From: Roseateles oligotrophus
Lineage (GTDB): Bacteria; Pseudomonadota; Gammaproteobacteria; Burkholderiales; Burkholderiaceae_C
Length of the DNA stretch: 64,000 nt
Direction of reading: 5' to 3'
Assembly: GCF_025717515.1 (NCBI RefSeq)
Contig: NZ_JAJIRN010000003.1
Coordinates: forward strand, 372,001 to 436,000
Position 1 is the stretch's first letter. Every line of letters begins with the position of its first letter. The notes under the pieces are model-generated. The model saw only the letters and a program-made list of their open reading frames with translations. It made no database searches and was not told the DNA's origin. Of this stretch, positions 16,717-25,915 are shown piece by piece. The translations under genes were made by a program, and so were the position numbers.

Positions 16717-17958
16717 TCAGACCAGTGCCTGATCCAGCGCCTCCACCCAATGCTGGACCGGTGTCGCGGTGCCGCTTTGCAGGTGCTGAATACAGCCAAT
16801 ATTGCCCGAGACGATGGCCTGCGCATGCAGCGGCGCCAGGGCCTGCAGCTTCTGGTCGCGCAACTGCTTGGACAACTCGGGCTGCAACACCGAGTAGGTG
16901 CCGGCCGAACCGCAGCAGAGATGGCTGTCGCAACTGGCCAGCTGCACATCAAAACCCAGTTCACGCAGCCCCGCCTCGACGCCGCCACGCAACTGCTGGC
17001 CATGTTGCAAGGTGCAGGGTGGGTGATAGGCCAGTTTTTGCTGTGCGCCGTTCAGTAATGGCTTCAGCAGAGGCAGCAGATCGGGCAGCAATTCACTCAG
17101 ATCGCGGGTGATCGCGCTGATCTTGGCGGCTTTGGTGGCGTAGTCTGGGTCGGCGCGCAAGGCGTGGCCGTAGTCCTTGACCATAAGGCCACAGCCGGAC
17201 GCATTCATGACCAGCGCTTCGATCTTGCCGGCCTCGGTCAGGCCTTCAACCAGCGGCCACCAGGCGTCGATATTGCGGCGCATGTCGGCCAAGCCGCCGG
17301 CATGATCATTCAAATGGCTGCGGATCGCGCCGCAGCATCCGGCGCCCTCGGCCACCAGGGTTTGAATGCCTGCAGCGTCCAGCACACGAGCCGTCGCGCT
17401 ATTGATATTGGGCGCCATGCTGGGCTGCACACAGCCGATCAGCAGCCCAACCTTGCGGTCATGGCTGCGAGTCGGCCAGTCAAGCGCGCGTGCGCTTGTC
17501 GCCGTCGGGACCTTGTCCTTCAGGCTGTCGGGCAGCAGCGGACGCAGCCATTGGCCCAGCTTCATCGCGGGTTTGAAGGCGGGGGAGGTCAGGCCTTCTT
17601 TCAGCAGCCAGCGCACGGCTCGTTCCTGCCTCGGCCGCTCCACCTTGGCCTCGACGATGCCACGGCCGATCTCCAGCAAAGCCCCATATTGCACACCCGA
17701 AGGGCAGGTGGACTCGCAGTTACGGCATGTCAGGCAGCGATCCAGATGCAGCTGGGTGCTGCGCGTCGGCTCGACGCCTTCCAGAACTTGCTTGATCAAG
17801 TAAATGCGGCCGCGCGGTCCGTCCAGCTCGTCGCCCAGCAATTGGTAGGTCGGGCAGGTGGCGGTGCAGAAGCCGCAATGCACGCAGCGGCTCAGAATGG
17901 CTTCGGCCTCGGCGCCAACCGCGCTGCCTTGGAATTCGGGGGCAAGTTGGATTTGCAT
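16717..17958 (-). CDS. glcF: Glycolate oxidase iron-sulfur subunit
   Basis: This 413-residue subunit carries electrons from the FAD subunits of glycolate oxidase, which converts glycolate to glyoxylate. Two [4Fe-4S] motifs are near the N-terminus, CVHCGFCTATCPTY and CLTCRNCESTCPSG. Two cysteine-rich CCG domains follow, with CCGAIRSH and CCGSAGTYS. The start ATG 17958 overlaps the stop of the upstream methyltransferase gene by one base (TGATG), so a longer reading from 18006 is rejected. It is the last gene of phaM-glcD-glcE-methyltransferase-glcF. Confidence 0.95.
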   Translation of the reverse strand: MQIQLAPEFQGSAVGAEAEAILSRCVHCGFCTATCPTYQLLGDELDGPRGRIYLIKQVLEGVEPTRSTQLHLDRCLTCRNCESTCPSGVQYGALLEIGRGIVEAKVERPRQERAVRWLLKEGLTSPAFKPAMKLGQWLRPLLPDSLKDKVPTATSARALDWPTRSHDRKVGLLIGCVQPSMAPNINSATARVLDAAGIQTLVAEGAGCCGAIRSHLNDHAGGLADMRRNIDAWWPLVEGLTEAGKIEALVMNASGCGLMVKDYGHALRADPDYATKAAKISAITRDLSELLPDLLPLLKPLLNGAQQKLAYHPPCTLQHGQQLRGGVEAGLRELGFDVQLASCDSHLCCGSAGTYSVLQPELSKQLRDQKLQALAPLHAQAIVSGNIGCIQHLQSGTATPVQHWVEALDQALV

Positions 17959-18650
17959 CAGCGCAGGCGGTACTTGAGGGTCCAGAAATAGTCGAGCTCT
18001 TGCCATTCGATGTCTTGCGCGTCTGCGTCCAGCAGCGTGTGCATTTGCCCAAACCTGGGGAAGTTCTTCAGTACCTCATGCTGGCTGCCGTCGTTCAGGC
18101 TGCGCATCTGGTAGCCATTGCCCTGCGCGTCGACGCGCGAGATCGGCGTGCTGTCGCCGGCCACAAAACGGTTGTCCATCAAGATGACCGTCGCGCCCGG
18201 TGCCAATTGCGCATGCAGCTGAGCTAACCAAGCAGCTTGGCGGTGCAGCGGTATATGCGAAAACCACAGGCCGGCGAAGGCGGCATCAAACGGCGATTTC
18301 GCACCCACGGGCACGAGATCCAGGGCGTAGGCATCGGCCAAGCGAAAACTCAGCTTTGAGAAATCAAGCGATTTGCTCTTGGCGACTTCCAGCACCTCGG
18401 CATTGATATCGGTGCATTGCCAGCTCAAGGCATCGGCGGAGGCAGCCGGCAGCCAAAAACCGGTGCCGGTCGCCACCTCCAGCACATGGCGGCCGCTGAA
18501 CTGCTCGCCCAGCCATTGTTTGAGCGTGGCGATATTGGGCTGGCGGTGCGGGCGCGCAAAGACTTGTTCGTATTCGAGCGCGCGTTGCGCGTAGTAACGA
18601 GGCATTTGCTCGGTCATCGAAACATCGGCGCTGGGTTCAAAGTTCGTCAT
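17958..18650 (-). CDS. Class I SAM-dependent methyltransferase inside the glc operon
   Basis: This 230-residue protein has a class I methyltransferase fold. The SAM-binding motif I is VLEVATGTGFW, the acidic end of strand 2 is CTDIN, and motif IV is FDAAFAGLWFSHIP. It is embedded between glcE and glcF with overlaps at both ends: 14 bases with glcE, and one base with glcF. It is therefore translated with the oxidase subunits. ATG 18650 is used; ATG 18617 is an alternative that would remove the overlap with glcE. The substrate is unknown, and the family resembles small-molecule or lipid methyltransferases. Glycolate oxidation does not require a methyltransferase, so its presence here is unexplained. 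Confidence 0.82.
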   Translation of the reverse strand: MTNFEPSADVSMTEQMPRYYAQRALEYEQVFARPHRQPNIATLKQWLGEQFSGRHVLEVATGTGFWLPAASADALSWQCTDINAEVLEVAKSKSLDFSKLSFRLADAYALDLVPVGAKSPFDAAFAGLWFSHIPLHRQAAWLAQLHAQLAPGATVILMDNRFVAGDSTPISRVDAQGNGYQMRSLNDGSQHEVLKNFPRFGQMHTLLDADAQDIEWQELDYFWTLKYRLR

Positions 18651-19722
18651 AAAGCCGGCCTGGATTGAAGATGCCTTGCGGGTCGAATGATTTTTTCAAC
18701 TCGCGGTGAATGCGCGCCAACGGCGCCGATAGCGGTGTGAATACGCCGCCGCTTTTGTCGGCGGCGCGAAACAAGGTGGCGTGACCGCCGGCCTTGGCCG
18801 CTGCCTCGCGCACCAAAGCGCCGGACATGGGTGTGGCGACCCAGCGTTGCGCGCCGCCCCACTCCAATAGCTGCTCGCCATGCAAGCTCAAGGCCGGCGC
18901 GGTCTGAGGCAATGCCAAGCGCCAAAGCTTGGCGCCGCCTTCGACGGCGCGCGCCGCGCCGGCAAAATACTCATCGCTGTGGTCACGCAAACCTGCCCAG
19001 AACGGCGCGGCCAACTCGGGCTCAATCAGCTCGCCCCCGATGGCCTGAAAGGCAGCGCGGACGGCCGCCTGCGCGCCGGCCAGTCGCAGCAGCAGGGCGC
19101 CATCCCACCAAGCGCTGGCATTGATCGGCAGCGGCTGGCCGCCCCATCGGTTCAGTTGATTCAATGCCTGCTCTTGGTTCAGCTCCAAACGCAGCGTTGC
19201 CTGTGCCTTGGGGAAGGGCAGCACCTTCAAAGAGACCTCCAGCAGCACGCCCAGAATGCCCATCGAACCCGCCATCAATCGCGAGACGTCATAGCCGGCA
19301 ACATTCTTGATCACCGTGCCGCCAAAGCTCATCGCCTCGGCATTGCCGTTCAGCATCGTCACGCCCAGAACATGCTCGCGCAATGCCCCCATGCTGACCC
19401 GCGCCGGCCCGCTCAAACCGCAGGCCACCATGCCGCCGACGCTGCCGCGCCCGCCAAATCGAGGTGGCTCAAAGGCCAGGTGCTGACCCCGCTCGGCCAA
19501 CACCTGCTCCAGTTCGGCAATCGGCGTGCCGACCTTGACCGTCACCACCAGTTCACTCGGCTCATAGTTGCTGATGCCGCTATAGCCCGACATGTCCAGG
19601 GGCTCGCCTTTGGCTTGCTGGCCGTAAAAGGCCTTGCTGCCTTGGCCGCGAATCTCCAGCTTGCCGCCGCGCCCGGCCGCCTCTTTGATTTGTTCCTGCA
19701 GTTGTTCGATTTGATGCGGCAT
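18637..19722 (-). CDS. glcE: Glycolate oxidase FAD-binding subunit
   Basis: This is a 361-residue FAD-linked subunit of glycolate oxidase. The vanillyl-alcohol-oxidase-type FAD domain shows YSGISNYEPSELVVTVKVGT near residues 40-60 and GGRGSVGGMVACGLSGP at about 90-106. The C-terminus FDPQGIFNPGRLY is shared with GlcD. It starts 3 bases after the glcD stop, so the two are coupled, and its end overlaps the methyltransferase start by 14 bases. Confidence 0.94.
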   Translation of the reverse strand: MPHQIEQLQEQIKEAAGRGGKLEIRGQGSKAFYGQQAKGEPLDMSGYSGISNYEPSELVVTVKVGTPIAELEQVLAERGQHLAFEPPRFGGRGSVGGMVACGLSGPARVSMGALREHVLGVTMLNGNAEAMSFGGTVIKNVAGYDVSRLMAGSMGILGVLLEVSLKVLPFPKAQATLRLELNQEQALNQLNRWGGQPLPINASAWWDGALLLRLAGAQAAVRAAFQAIGGELIEPELAAPFWAGLRDHSDEYFAGAARAVEGGAKLWRLALPQTAPALSLHGEQLLEWGGAQRWVATPMSGALVREAAAKAGGHATLFRAADKSGGVFTPLSAPLARIHRELKKSFDPQGIFNPGRLYDEL

Positions 19723-19725
19723 CGC

Positions 19726-21210
19726 TCAGAACCTCGGCAGCTCGGGATGGGCCAAGAGCCCGCGGCTGACATGCATGCGGCCATATTCGGCACAGCGGTG
19801 CAGCGTCGGGATCACCTTGCCGGGGTTGAGCAAACCTTGCGGGTCAAAGGCCAGCTTGACGGCATGCATCTGCGCCAGTTCAGCAGCCGAAAATTGCACG
19901 CACATCGAATTCAGCTTCTCGATGCCGACGCCATGTTCGCCCGTCACCGTGCCACCGAGGGCAACGCTGGTTTCCAAAATGTCGGCGCCAAACTCCTCGC
20001 AGCGACGCATTTGATCCGGGTCTTTGGCGTCAAACATGATCAGTGGATGCAGATTGCCGTCCCCGGCGTGGAAGACATTGGCGCAGCGCAGCTGGTACTT
20101 CTTCTCCATCTGTTGAATAGCCAGCAGGATGTCGGCCAGGTTCTTGCGCGGAATGGTCGAATCCATGCACATGTAATCGGGGCTGATGCGGCCCGAGGCC
20201 GGGAATGCGTTTTTGCGGCCGCTCCAGAACTTCAGCCTCTGCGCCTCGTCCACACTGACTTCGCAATGGGTCGCGCCGCTGGCCATCAAGACCGCCTGCA
20301 TCTGTTCGATTTCTTCGGCCACTTCTTCGACCGTGCCGTCGCTTTCACACAGCAAAATAGCCGCCGCGCTCAGGTCATAGCCGGCATGGACGAAGTCTTC
20401 GACGGCGGCCGTCATCGCCTTGTCCATCATCTCGAGGCCGGCCGGGATGATGCCGGCGGCGATGATGTTGGCCACGCCCAAGCCGGCCTTGCGAACGTCA
20501 TCGAAGCTGGCCATCACGCAGCGCGCCAAGCCGGGCTTGGGGATCAGTTTGACCGTGACCTCGGTGATGACGGCCAACATACCTTCGCTGCCGACGATCA
20601 GGCTTAGCAGGTCCAGCCCGGCGGCATCCAGGGCCTCGGAGCCGAATTCGACCACCTCGCCAGCCATTGTGAAGCCGCGCACACGTAAGACGTTATGCAA
20701 GGTGAGGCCGTACTTGAGGCAATGTACGCCGCCGGAGTTCTCGGCCACATTGCCGCCTATGGTGCAGGCGATCTGGCTGCTCGGGTCGGGGGCGTAATAC
20801 AGGCGGTGGACCGCTGCAGCCTCGGAGATGGCAAGGTTGCGCACGCCGCATTGAACGGTCGCGGTGCGGGCAATCGGGTTGATTTGAATGATTTGTTTGA
20901 ACTTGGCCAAACCCAGCGTCAGGCCCTGCGCATGCGGCATCGCGCCGCCCGACAAGCCGGTGCCGGCACCGCGCGCCACCACCGGCACTTGCAGGCCGTG
21001 ACAGATGCGCAGCACGGCCGCGACCTGCGCCTCGGTTTCCGGCAACGCCACCGCCAAGGGGCGTTGGCGGTAGGCGGTCAGGCCGTCGCATTCATAGGGC
21101 GTGGTGTCTTCGGCATGCCAAAGCAGCGCATGGCTCGGCAACTCCTGCGCCAATGCCTGCACGAGTTTGGCCTGCGCGTGTGCACGCTGCGCGGGGTCGA
21201 TCTTGCTCAA
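19726..21210 (-). CDS. glcD: Glycolate oxidase catalytic FAD subunit
   Basis: This is a 494-residue subunit close in length to E. coli GlcD (499). The FAD-binding motif VARGAGTGLSGGA and the TIGGNVAENSGG loop are present. So are the substrate-side histidines in FHAGDGNLHP and GGTVTGEHGVGIEK, and the closing FDPQGLLNPGKVIP. There is no ATG at the expected place. TTG 21210 is chosen because it lies 13 bases after the phaM stop, has a GGGG-rich ribosome site, and gives the family length. The open frame extends upstream through phaM but that part is antisense-like. Confidence 0.92.
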   Translation of the reverse strand: MSKIDPAQRAHAQAKLVQALAQELPSHALLWHAEDTTPYECDGLTAYRQRPLAVALPETEAQVAAVLRICHGLQVPVVARGAGTGLSGGAMPHAQGLTLGLAKFKQIIQINPIARTATVQCGVRNLAISEAAAVHRLYYAPDPSSQIACTIGGNVAENSGGVHCLKYGLTLHNVLRVRGFTMAGEVVEFGSEALDAAGLDLLSLIVGSEGMLAVITEVTVKLIPKPGLARCVMASFDDVRKAGLGVANIIAAGIIPAGLEMMDKAMTAAVEDFVHAGYDLSAAAILLCESDGTVEEVAEEIEQMQAVLMASGATHCEVSVDEAQRLKFWSGRKNAFPASGRISPDYMCMDSTIPRKNLADILLAIQQMEKKYQLRCANVFHAGDGNLHPLIMFDAKDPDQMRRCEEFGADILETSVALGGTVTGEHGVGIEKLNSMCVQFSAAELAQMHAVKLAFDPQGLLNPGKVIPTLHRCAEYGRMHVSRGLLAHPELPRF

Positions 21211-21223
21211 GTCCGCCGGCCCC

Positions 21224-21946
21224 TTAGACCTTGCGCTTGCGCGCGGGAGCGGCCTTGGGCGCAGCATTGGTGGCTTTGGCCGGCGCCAAGCTTTTGGCCA
21301 CTTGCCCCGCCACGGCGCCCGGCACGGCACCGGCCTTGCGTAGGGTATCCCCGGCGACATCGAGTGACTGCTTGACGATATTGCCGGCCAGATTCTTGGC
21401 GCCATCGGTGACGCTGTCCTTCATGGCGCTGGCTGCCAGCTGGGTGAATTGCTGGCTCAGTGCACCCCACCATTGCAAGGGGTCAACGGCGGCCGGCGCT
21501 GCGGGCTTCGCGGCAGTCTCGCTCGCAGTAGCGGCGGGCGTTGATGCTGGCGCGGCCGGAGGCGTTGGCGCGACCTTGGTAGCGGGTGCTTTCGCTTCGG
21601 GCGTCAAGCCAGGCCAAGCGGCGGCGAGCGGATTTACCAAGGTGGACGCGACAGGCGCTTGTAGCGCCTCGCTCAATTGTTCCAAGGGCACATTCATCGA
21701 CTTCAGCGTCGCCAGCGTCATCTTCTGCACCTCCAGCGCCTGGATGGTCACGCCCAACATGCGGGCGTTTTGTTCCAGCCAGAATTGCACGGTACGCAAT
21801 TCATCGATGCGCTTGGCCAACTCCTCCGGGTTCAGGGTCGGTGCCACCCATTGGCCGACGCCGGGCAGAGCCGCGCCGGCACCTTTCACCAGGCCTTGTA
21901 AAAAATCAAAACCGGGTACGAATTTGCTGAAACTGTTGTCGGTCAT
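21224..21946 (-). CDS. phaM: PhaM-type polyhydroxyalkanoate granule regulator
   Basis: This 240-residue protein matches the PhaM family, which activates PHA synthase and links PHA granules to the nucleoid. The family motif is PEELAKRIDELRTVQFWLEQNARML (about 42-66) followed by TIQALEVQKMTL. An Ala/Pro-rich linker and a basic C-terminal tail (APARKRKV) fit DNA binding. ATG 21946 has an AAGGA Shine-Dalgarno. It is the first gene ahead of glcD, 13 bases apart, a pairing whose purpose is unclear. PHA synthase genes are not in the window. Confidence 0.82.
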   Translation of the reverse strand: MTDNSFSKFVPGFDFLQGLVKGAGAALPGVGQWVAPTLNPEELAKRIDELRTVQFWLEQNARMLGVTIQALEVQKMTLATLKSMNVPLEQLSEALQAPVASTLVNPLAAAWPGLTPEAKAPATKVAPTPPAAPASTPAATASETAAKPAAPAAVDPLQWWGALSQQFTQLAASAMKDSVTDGAKNLAGNIVKQSLDVAGDTLRKAGAVPGAVAGQVAKSLAPAKATNAAPKAAPARKRKV

Positions 21947-22019
21947 AAATTTCCTTCGGGCGAAGTTGGCATGGGGTGGAGATGAACGAATGGTACGCCG
22001 GCGACTGCCGAAGAGCTTG

Positions 22020-22973
22020 TCAGTTAGGCCGGGGATGCAGTTGCTGAACAACAAAGCCACGCTGGCTCAATTGCTTGAGCAGTGACTGCTGTCCGCTGAG
22101 GTGCAAGGCACCGACAGCGGCCAGCACGGACTGACCTTGCGCGTGGCGGGCCTCGATTCCTGCGGCCAGCGTCGGATTACGGCCATCGTTGAGGCGGACG
22201 AAATCGGCGCGATCTTGCGCGTCTTCCACGCAGTCACACCAGTGCGCGTAATCCTGCATCGTCGCCAGATCGCCCTGCGCCCAGGCCTGTGCCAGGCGCT
22301 TCATGATGGGCCGAACGCGGCCTTGCTCGAGTTGCGCCAAACCTTTTTGCAGGGCGAGCAGGGCCAGCTTCGGATCGGCAGGGATCAAGGCCCGCAGTTG
22401 GCCGGCAGCGTCTTCGAGCCCGATGATGGGCAGGGCATGTTCGCGCGCCCACAGAGTCAGCAGGGTCTCCTGGCCGAAGCTTGGGTCGAGGCCATCCCAG
22501 CGAGCCGCCAGCACCGTATAGGTGCTCAGCGCCATCAACGGGTGTTGACGCGCCAAGGCCTCGGCCGGCAAGCAGGCGGCGCTTGCCTGCGCGTCCAGCC
22601 GTTTGCGCAGCGCGGGCGTGAGTTTGAGCTCAGGCGCGTGCGCGGGGGGCTGGCTCAAGACCTGCAAGGTCGCCGCATCGCTGAGATCAAGTTCCAAGGC
22701 CAGGACGTCGACTCGCTCCAGCGCTGCGCGCAACTTTGGCCCCGGGTAAGCCCATTCCGGCCGGCCGATGTGCAAGCTGCCGTAGACATAGGAATCACGG
22801 CCATCCCGGCTGATGCGGTAGAGCAGGCCATGGTCTTGAGCCAGGCGGCTCCAAGCCGCGGCCTGGGCCGCAGTCGCTTGCGTCGGCGCTGGAGGGCAGG
22901 CGGCGGCGCAGGCAGGGCCGCCAAAACCCAGGCTCAACAAAAACGAGCAATAAATGCGCAGCCAGCGCCTCAC
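22020..22973 (-). CDS. TraB/GumN family secreted protein
   Basis: This 317-residue protein of the TraB/GumN family has a signal peptide at about 1-23. Family motifs are YVYGSLHIG (GSxH, a proposed metalloprotease-like site), the LALELDL strand after it, and the late SVLAAVGALHLSGQQSLLKQL with the conserved GxxH. The start is GTG 22973, overlapping the stop of the retropepsin gene (GTGA). The biochemical activity of bacterial members is not firmly known. It is the last gene of a three-gene operon with the AAA ATPase and the aspartic protease. Confidence 0.85.
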   Translation of the reverse strand: MRRWLRIYCSFLLSLGFGGPACAAACPPAPTQATAAQAAAWSRLAQDHGLLYRISRDGRDSYVYGSLHIGRPEWAYPGPKLRAALERVDVLALELDLSDAATLQVLSQPPAHAPELKLTPALRKRLDAQASAACLPAEALARQHPLMALSTYTVLAARWDGLDPSFGQETLLTLWAREHALPIIGLEDAAGQLRALIPADPKLALLALQKGLAQLEQGRVRPIMKRLAQAWAQGDLATMQDYAHWCDCVEDAQDRADFVRLNDGRNPTLAAGIEARHAQGQSVLAAVGALHLSGQQSLLKQLSQRGFVVQQLHPRPN

Positions 22974-23452
22974 CGATCCGCCCGGATATGCAATGTCCCG
23001 TCCTGCTGTTTGAAGTCCAATTTGGCCAGAATGTCCATGCCCAGCAGCGGCGCGCCTAGGGCGGGCAGCACGGTCACCGCCAAACGCTCGGCTTGCACGC
23101 CGCCCCTCAACGCGATATTGGCGCGAGCCCGGTAGCCGCGCGTGACACCGGCGGCGGTCTGAGAGCTGACGCTCGCTTCCGCCACCAAACCGGCCCGCTC
23201 GGCCAAGGCCTGAGGCAAGGCGGTGCTGGTGGCGCCGGTATCGACCAAAAAATCCACCGCCAGCCCGTTGACCTCACCCGGCCAATGGAAATGGCCATCG
23301 GGGCCGCGCTTGAGAACGATGGCGCCGCCATCGATTGAGACCAGGCTTTGTGCGCGTTGATGTTCCCAGGCCTTGAAGCCCATGAAGACCACGAGCAAGA
23401 TCAGCAACCAGATCGTCAGCAGTTTGAGGCCTTGCGGCAATTCTTTGTTCAT
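22970..23452 (-). CDS. Retropepsin-like aspartic protease, membrane-anchored
   Basis: This is a 160-residue protein with one N-terminal membrane helix (about 10-27) and a clan AA aspartic protease domain. The active site DTGATST lies near residue 75, and the hydrophobic LLGMDILAKLDF flap-region motif follows. The catalytic domain would face the periplasm. Bacterial members of this family are single-domain and likely dimerise, as in retroviral proteases. ATG 23452 is chosen over an in-frame start at 23497 that overlaps the upstream gene's end. The downstream TraB/GumN gene overlaps its stop by 4 bases. Confidence 0.85.
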   Translation of the reverse strand: MNKELPQGLKLLTIWLLILLVVFMGFKAWEHQRAQSLVSIDGGAIVLKRGPDGHFHWPGEVNGLAVDFLVDTGATSTALPQALAERAGLVAEASVSSQTAAGVTRGYRARANIALRGGVQAERLAVTVLPALGAPLLGMDILAKLDFKQQDGTLHIRADR

Positions 23453-23493
23453 GGCGCTAGCTTGCCATGAACTCCGCAGCAAAATCGAATCGC

Positions 23494-25806
23494 TCAATGA
23501 TTGAAGCCAATCGAGCGACGATTCCTCACGTGAGGTTTGATGCGGTGCTCGGCCTCAAGCTGGGCCAGAAATTCATCCGCCGTCAGCGCCTCGCCGAGAA
23601 TCTCCACCTGCTGACGCACGGCGGCAAAGTCGCCCGGGGTCAATGCATCCAAGGCGGCCAAACGTTGTATTTGATCGGCATCCAGCGTGCGACTCCCTTC
23701 GTCCAGCGTTTCGCCCAGCGCCTCGCGCAAAAACATCCGTTCGCGCTGCGCACCGCTCAGTGGCTTGAAACCGATCTTGAAGGCAAAACGGCGCAAGGCC
23801 GCCTCGTCGAGGTCCTCGAACAAATTGGTTGTGCAGATAAAGATGCCGGCAAACCGCTCCATGCCGGCCAGCATTTCATTGACCTCGGACACTTCGTAAT
23901 TGCGCTCGGCCATGCGGCGGCTGCGCAAAAAGCTGTCGGCCTCGTCGAGCAGCAAGACGGCGTTCTCGGCCGCTGCGGCCTCGAACATGCGCGCCATATT
24001 TTGTTCGGTCTCGCCGACAAATTTGCTGGAGAGATCGCTCGCTTGTTTGACCATCAAGGGCCGACCCAAGGCCTGCGCGATATGCTCCGCCAAGGCCGTC
24101 TTGCCACTGCCCGGTGGGCCGTAGAAGCATAAATTTCCGCAACCGCGCTTTTCCAGCGCGGCGACGATGCGGGGGATTTCGAAGCGCGATTCGCAGTTCA
24201 AGAGATCCAGTGCATATTGCGTCACCACCGGACGAGCCAAGCGCTCTCGGCTGCGCTGACCCAGCGCCTTGTCGGCGTTCTCGAGCTGGCGCTCAATCAT
24301 TTGCTCGCAGTCATTGGCCTGGCCGGCAAGTTGGGCAAAACGCACGGCGGTGCGAATTTGCGCCGGCGTCAAACCGCGCCGCTCGGCCAGCTTGGCGGTG
24401 AACTCGGGGCTCACCTGCACATCGGCCAAGGCCTTGGTGACCAGGCCTAGGCGTGCACCCGGTGGCGGTGACTTCAACTCCAGGTGGTACTGAAAACGGC
24501 GCCGGAAGGCCGGGTCGATTTGCTCGATGCGGTTGGTGATCCAGATCACCGGCACCGGATTGGTTTCCAGAATTTGATTCACCCAGGCCTTGCCGCTGAC
24601 CGAACCCGAGGCCGGCGCCTCAAGCGCCGAATCAAGCCGGGCGATCAGCTGCGCGGTGTCGCTGGAAAGCGGCGGGAACACATCCTCGACCTCATCGAAC
24701 AGCAAGGCCACGTTTTCGCTCGCCTTCAGGAATACCTGGCTGATCTGCAGCGAGCGGTAACGGTCGCGGCCGGAGAGGGAATTGCCCTCGCGGTCGGCAT
24801 ATTCGACTTCGTACAGGTCCAGGCCGGCGGCCTGCGCGGCGACCTTGGCCAATTCGGTCTTGCCGGTGCCGGGTGGCCCATACAGCAGCACATTGACGCC
24901 GGCCTCGTGGCGCATAACAGCATTGCCGAGCATGGTGTTCAAGACGGCCAGGTCATCGGCGACGAACTGAAAATCGTCGGCGCTCAAGAGGCTGCGCGAG
25001 GCCGGCCGGGTGAACACCGCCATCAAATCATGCGGCCCTTTGTACTCGCGCATCAAGACCGGTGGCAGCTGATCGCTGACCTTCATCAAGTCGGCCAGAT
25101 CGGTGATGTTGTGCTCGGAGATCAGGTTCTCGACCATGCCGATGCGCTCCAGCCTTGAGCCTGCGCGCAGCGCTTCGGCCACCTCTTGCGCGTTGACGCC
25201 CGCTACTGCGGCAATCGCCGCAAATGCCTCTTGCGCGGTATTGACCTTGAATTCGACCAGCGCACCGCGCAACTCGCGCTGATAGCGGGCCAGCGTGCCG
25301 TAAAGCAGCAACGCGCGCTCGGCCGGGTTCAGTTGCAGCAGCGTGCCCAGCGCCTCGATGTTTTTCTCGACCAGCGTTGATTCGCGTTTGAGTTGGCGGT
25401 CCAGCCATTCGCTGGTGGTGGCCAGCAAGGCCATCATGTCCTTGGGGGCGTCCTTGACATATTCATCGAGGTAGAAGAACAGCGTCGACTCCGAGAAAGG
25501 GCCGCTCCAGATGCCGTGGCGCTGTAAAAAAGCTTCGTCGCTCAGCGCCTCATGGCCATTCCAAAGTTCATTGGAGAGGCAGCGCTGATTCAGGTAGTCG
25601 CGCAGGCGGCCCAACACGCGCACTGGCCAGACCAAGTGGCGGCCGGTGAAGGACAAGAGCCCATTGAAGTCGCGGCGCAGATTGAAGCGCCCCGCATGCT
25701 TGACGGTCAGCGTCAGCACGAACTGCGTGCACATCCGATCCATCACCGGCGCCTCCTTGAGGCCCGGTGAGGGCATTACACGAGCGTCAGCCAAACGCTT
25801 GACCAT
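23494..25806 (-). CDS. Tandem AAA ATPase of unknown role
   Basis: This is a 770-residue soluble ATPase with two AAA modules. Module 1 (about 285-430) has Walker A GPPGTGKTEL and Walker B LLFDEVED with an arginine-finger region AFRRRFQYH. Module 2 (about 545-690) has GPPGSGKTAL and LLLDEADS with ALRRFAFKIGF. A 270-residue N-terminal domain with no recognised fold precedes them. The start has a strong GAGGAG ribosome site. The two-ring layout suggests a hexameric unfoldase or remodelling machine. The following protease and TraB/GumN genes in the same operon hint at envelope proteostasis, but that link is inferred. Confidence 0.85.
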   Translation of the reverse strand: MVKRLADARVMPSPGLKEAPVMDRMCTQFVLTLTVKHAGRFNLRRDFNGLLSFTGRHLVWPVRVLGRLRDYLNQRCLSNELWNGHEALSDEAFLQRHGIWSGPFSESTLFFYLDEYVKDAPKDMMALLATTSEWLDRQLKRESTLVEKNIEALGTLLQLNPAERALLLYGTLARYQRELRGALVEFKVNTAQEAFAAIAAVAGVNAQEVAEALRAGSRLERIGMVENLISEHNITDLADLMKVSDQLPPVLMREYKGPHDLMAVFTRPASRSLLSADDFQFVADDLAVLNTMLGNAVMRHEAGVNVLLYGPPGTGKTELAKVAAQAAGLDLYEVEYADREGNSLSGRDRYRSLQISQVFLKASENVALLFDEVEDVFPPLSSDTAQLIARLDSALEAPASGSVSGKAWVNQILETNPVPVIWITNRIEQIDPAFRRRFQYHLELKSPPPGARLGLVTKALADVQVSPEFTAKLAERRGLTPAQIRTAVRFAQLAGQANDCEQMIERQLENADKALGQRSRERLARPVVTQYALDLLNCESRFEIPRIVAALEKRGCGNLCFYGPPGSGKTALAEHIAQALGRPLMVKQASDLSSKFVGETEQNMARMFEAAAAENAVLLLDEADSFLRSRRMAERNYEVSEVNEMLAGMERFAGIFICTTNLFEDLDEAALRRFAFKIGFKPLSGAQRERMFLREALGETLDEGSRTLDADQIQRLAALDALTPGDFAAVRQQVEILGEALTADEFLAQLEAEHRIKPHVRNRRSIGFNH

Positions 25807-25915
25807 GATGGGCAGCTCCTCGCAGTCTTGCGCGCCACAGACTGCGCGGCGCTGCCCGATCTTGTCTCAGCCGCGTGCCGAGGACAAGTGGCCTAGAGCC
25901 TGTTTTTCATGGCTT

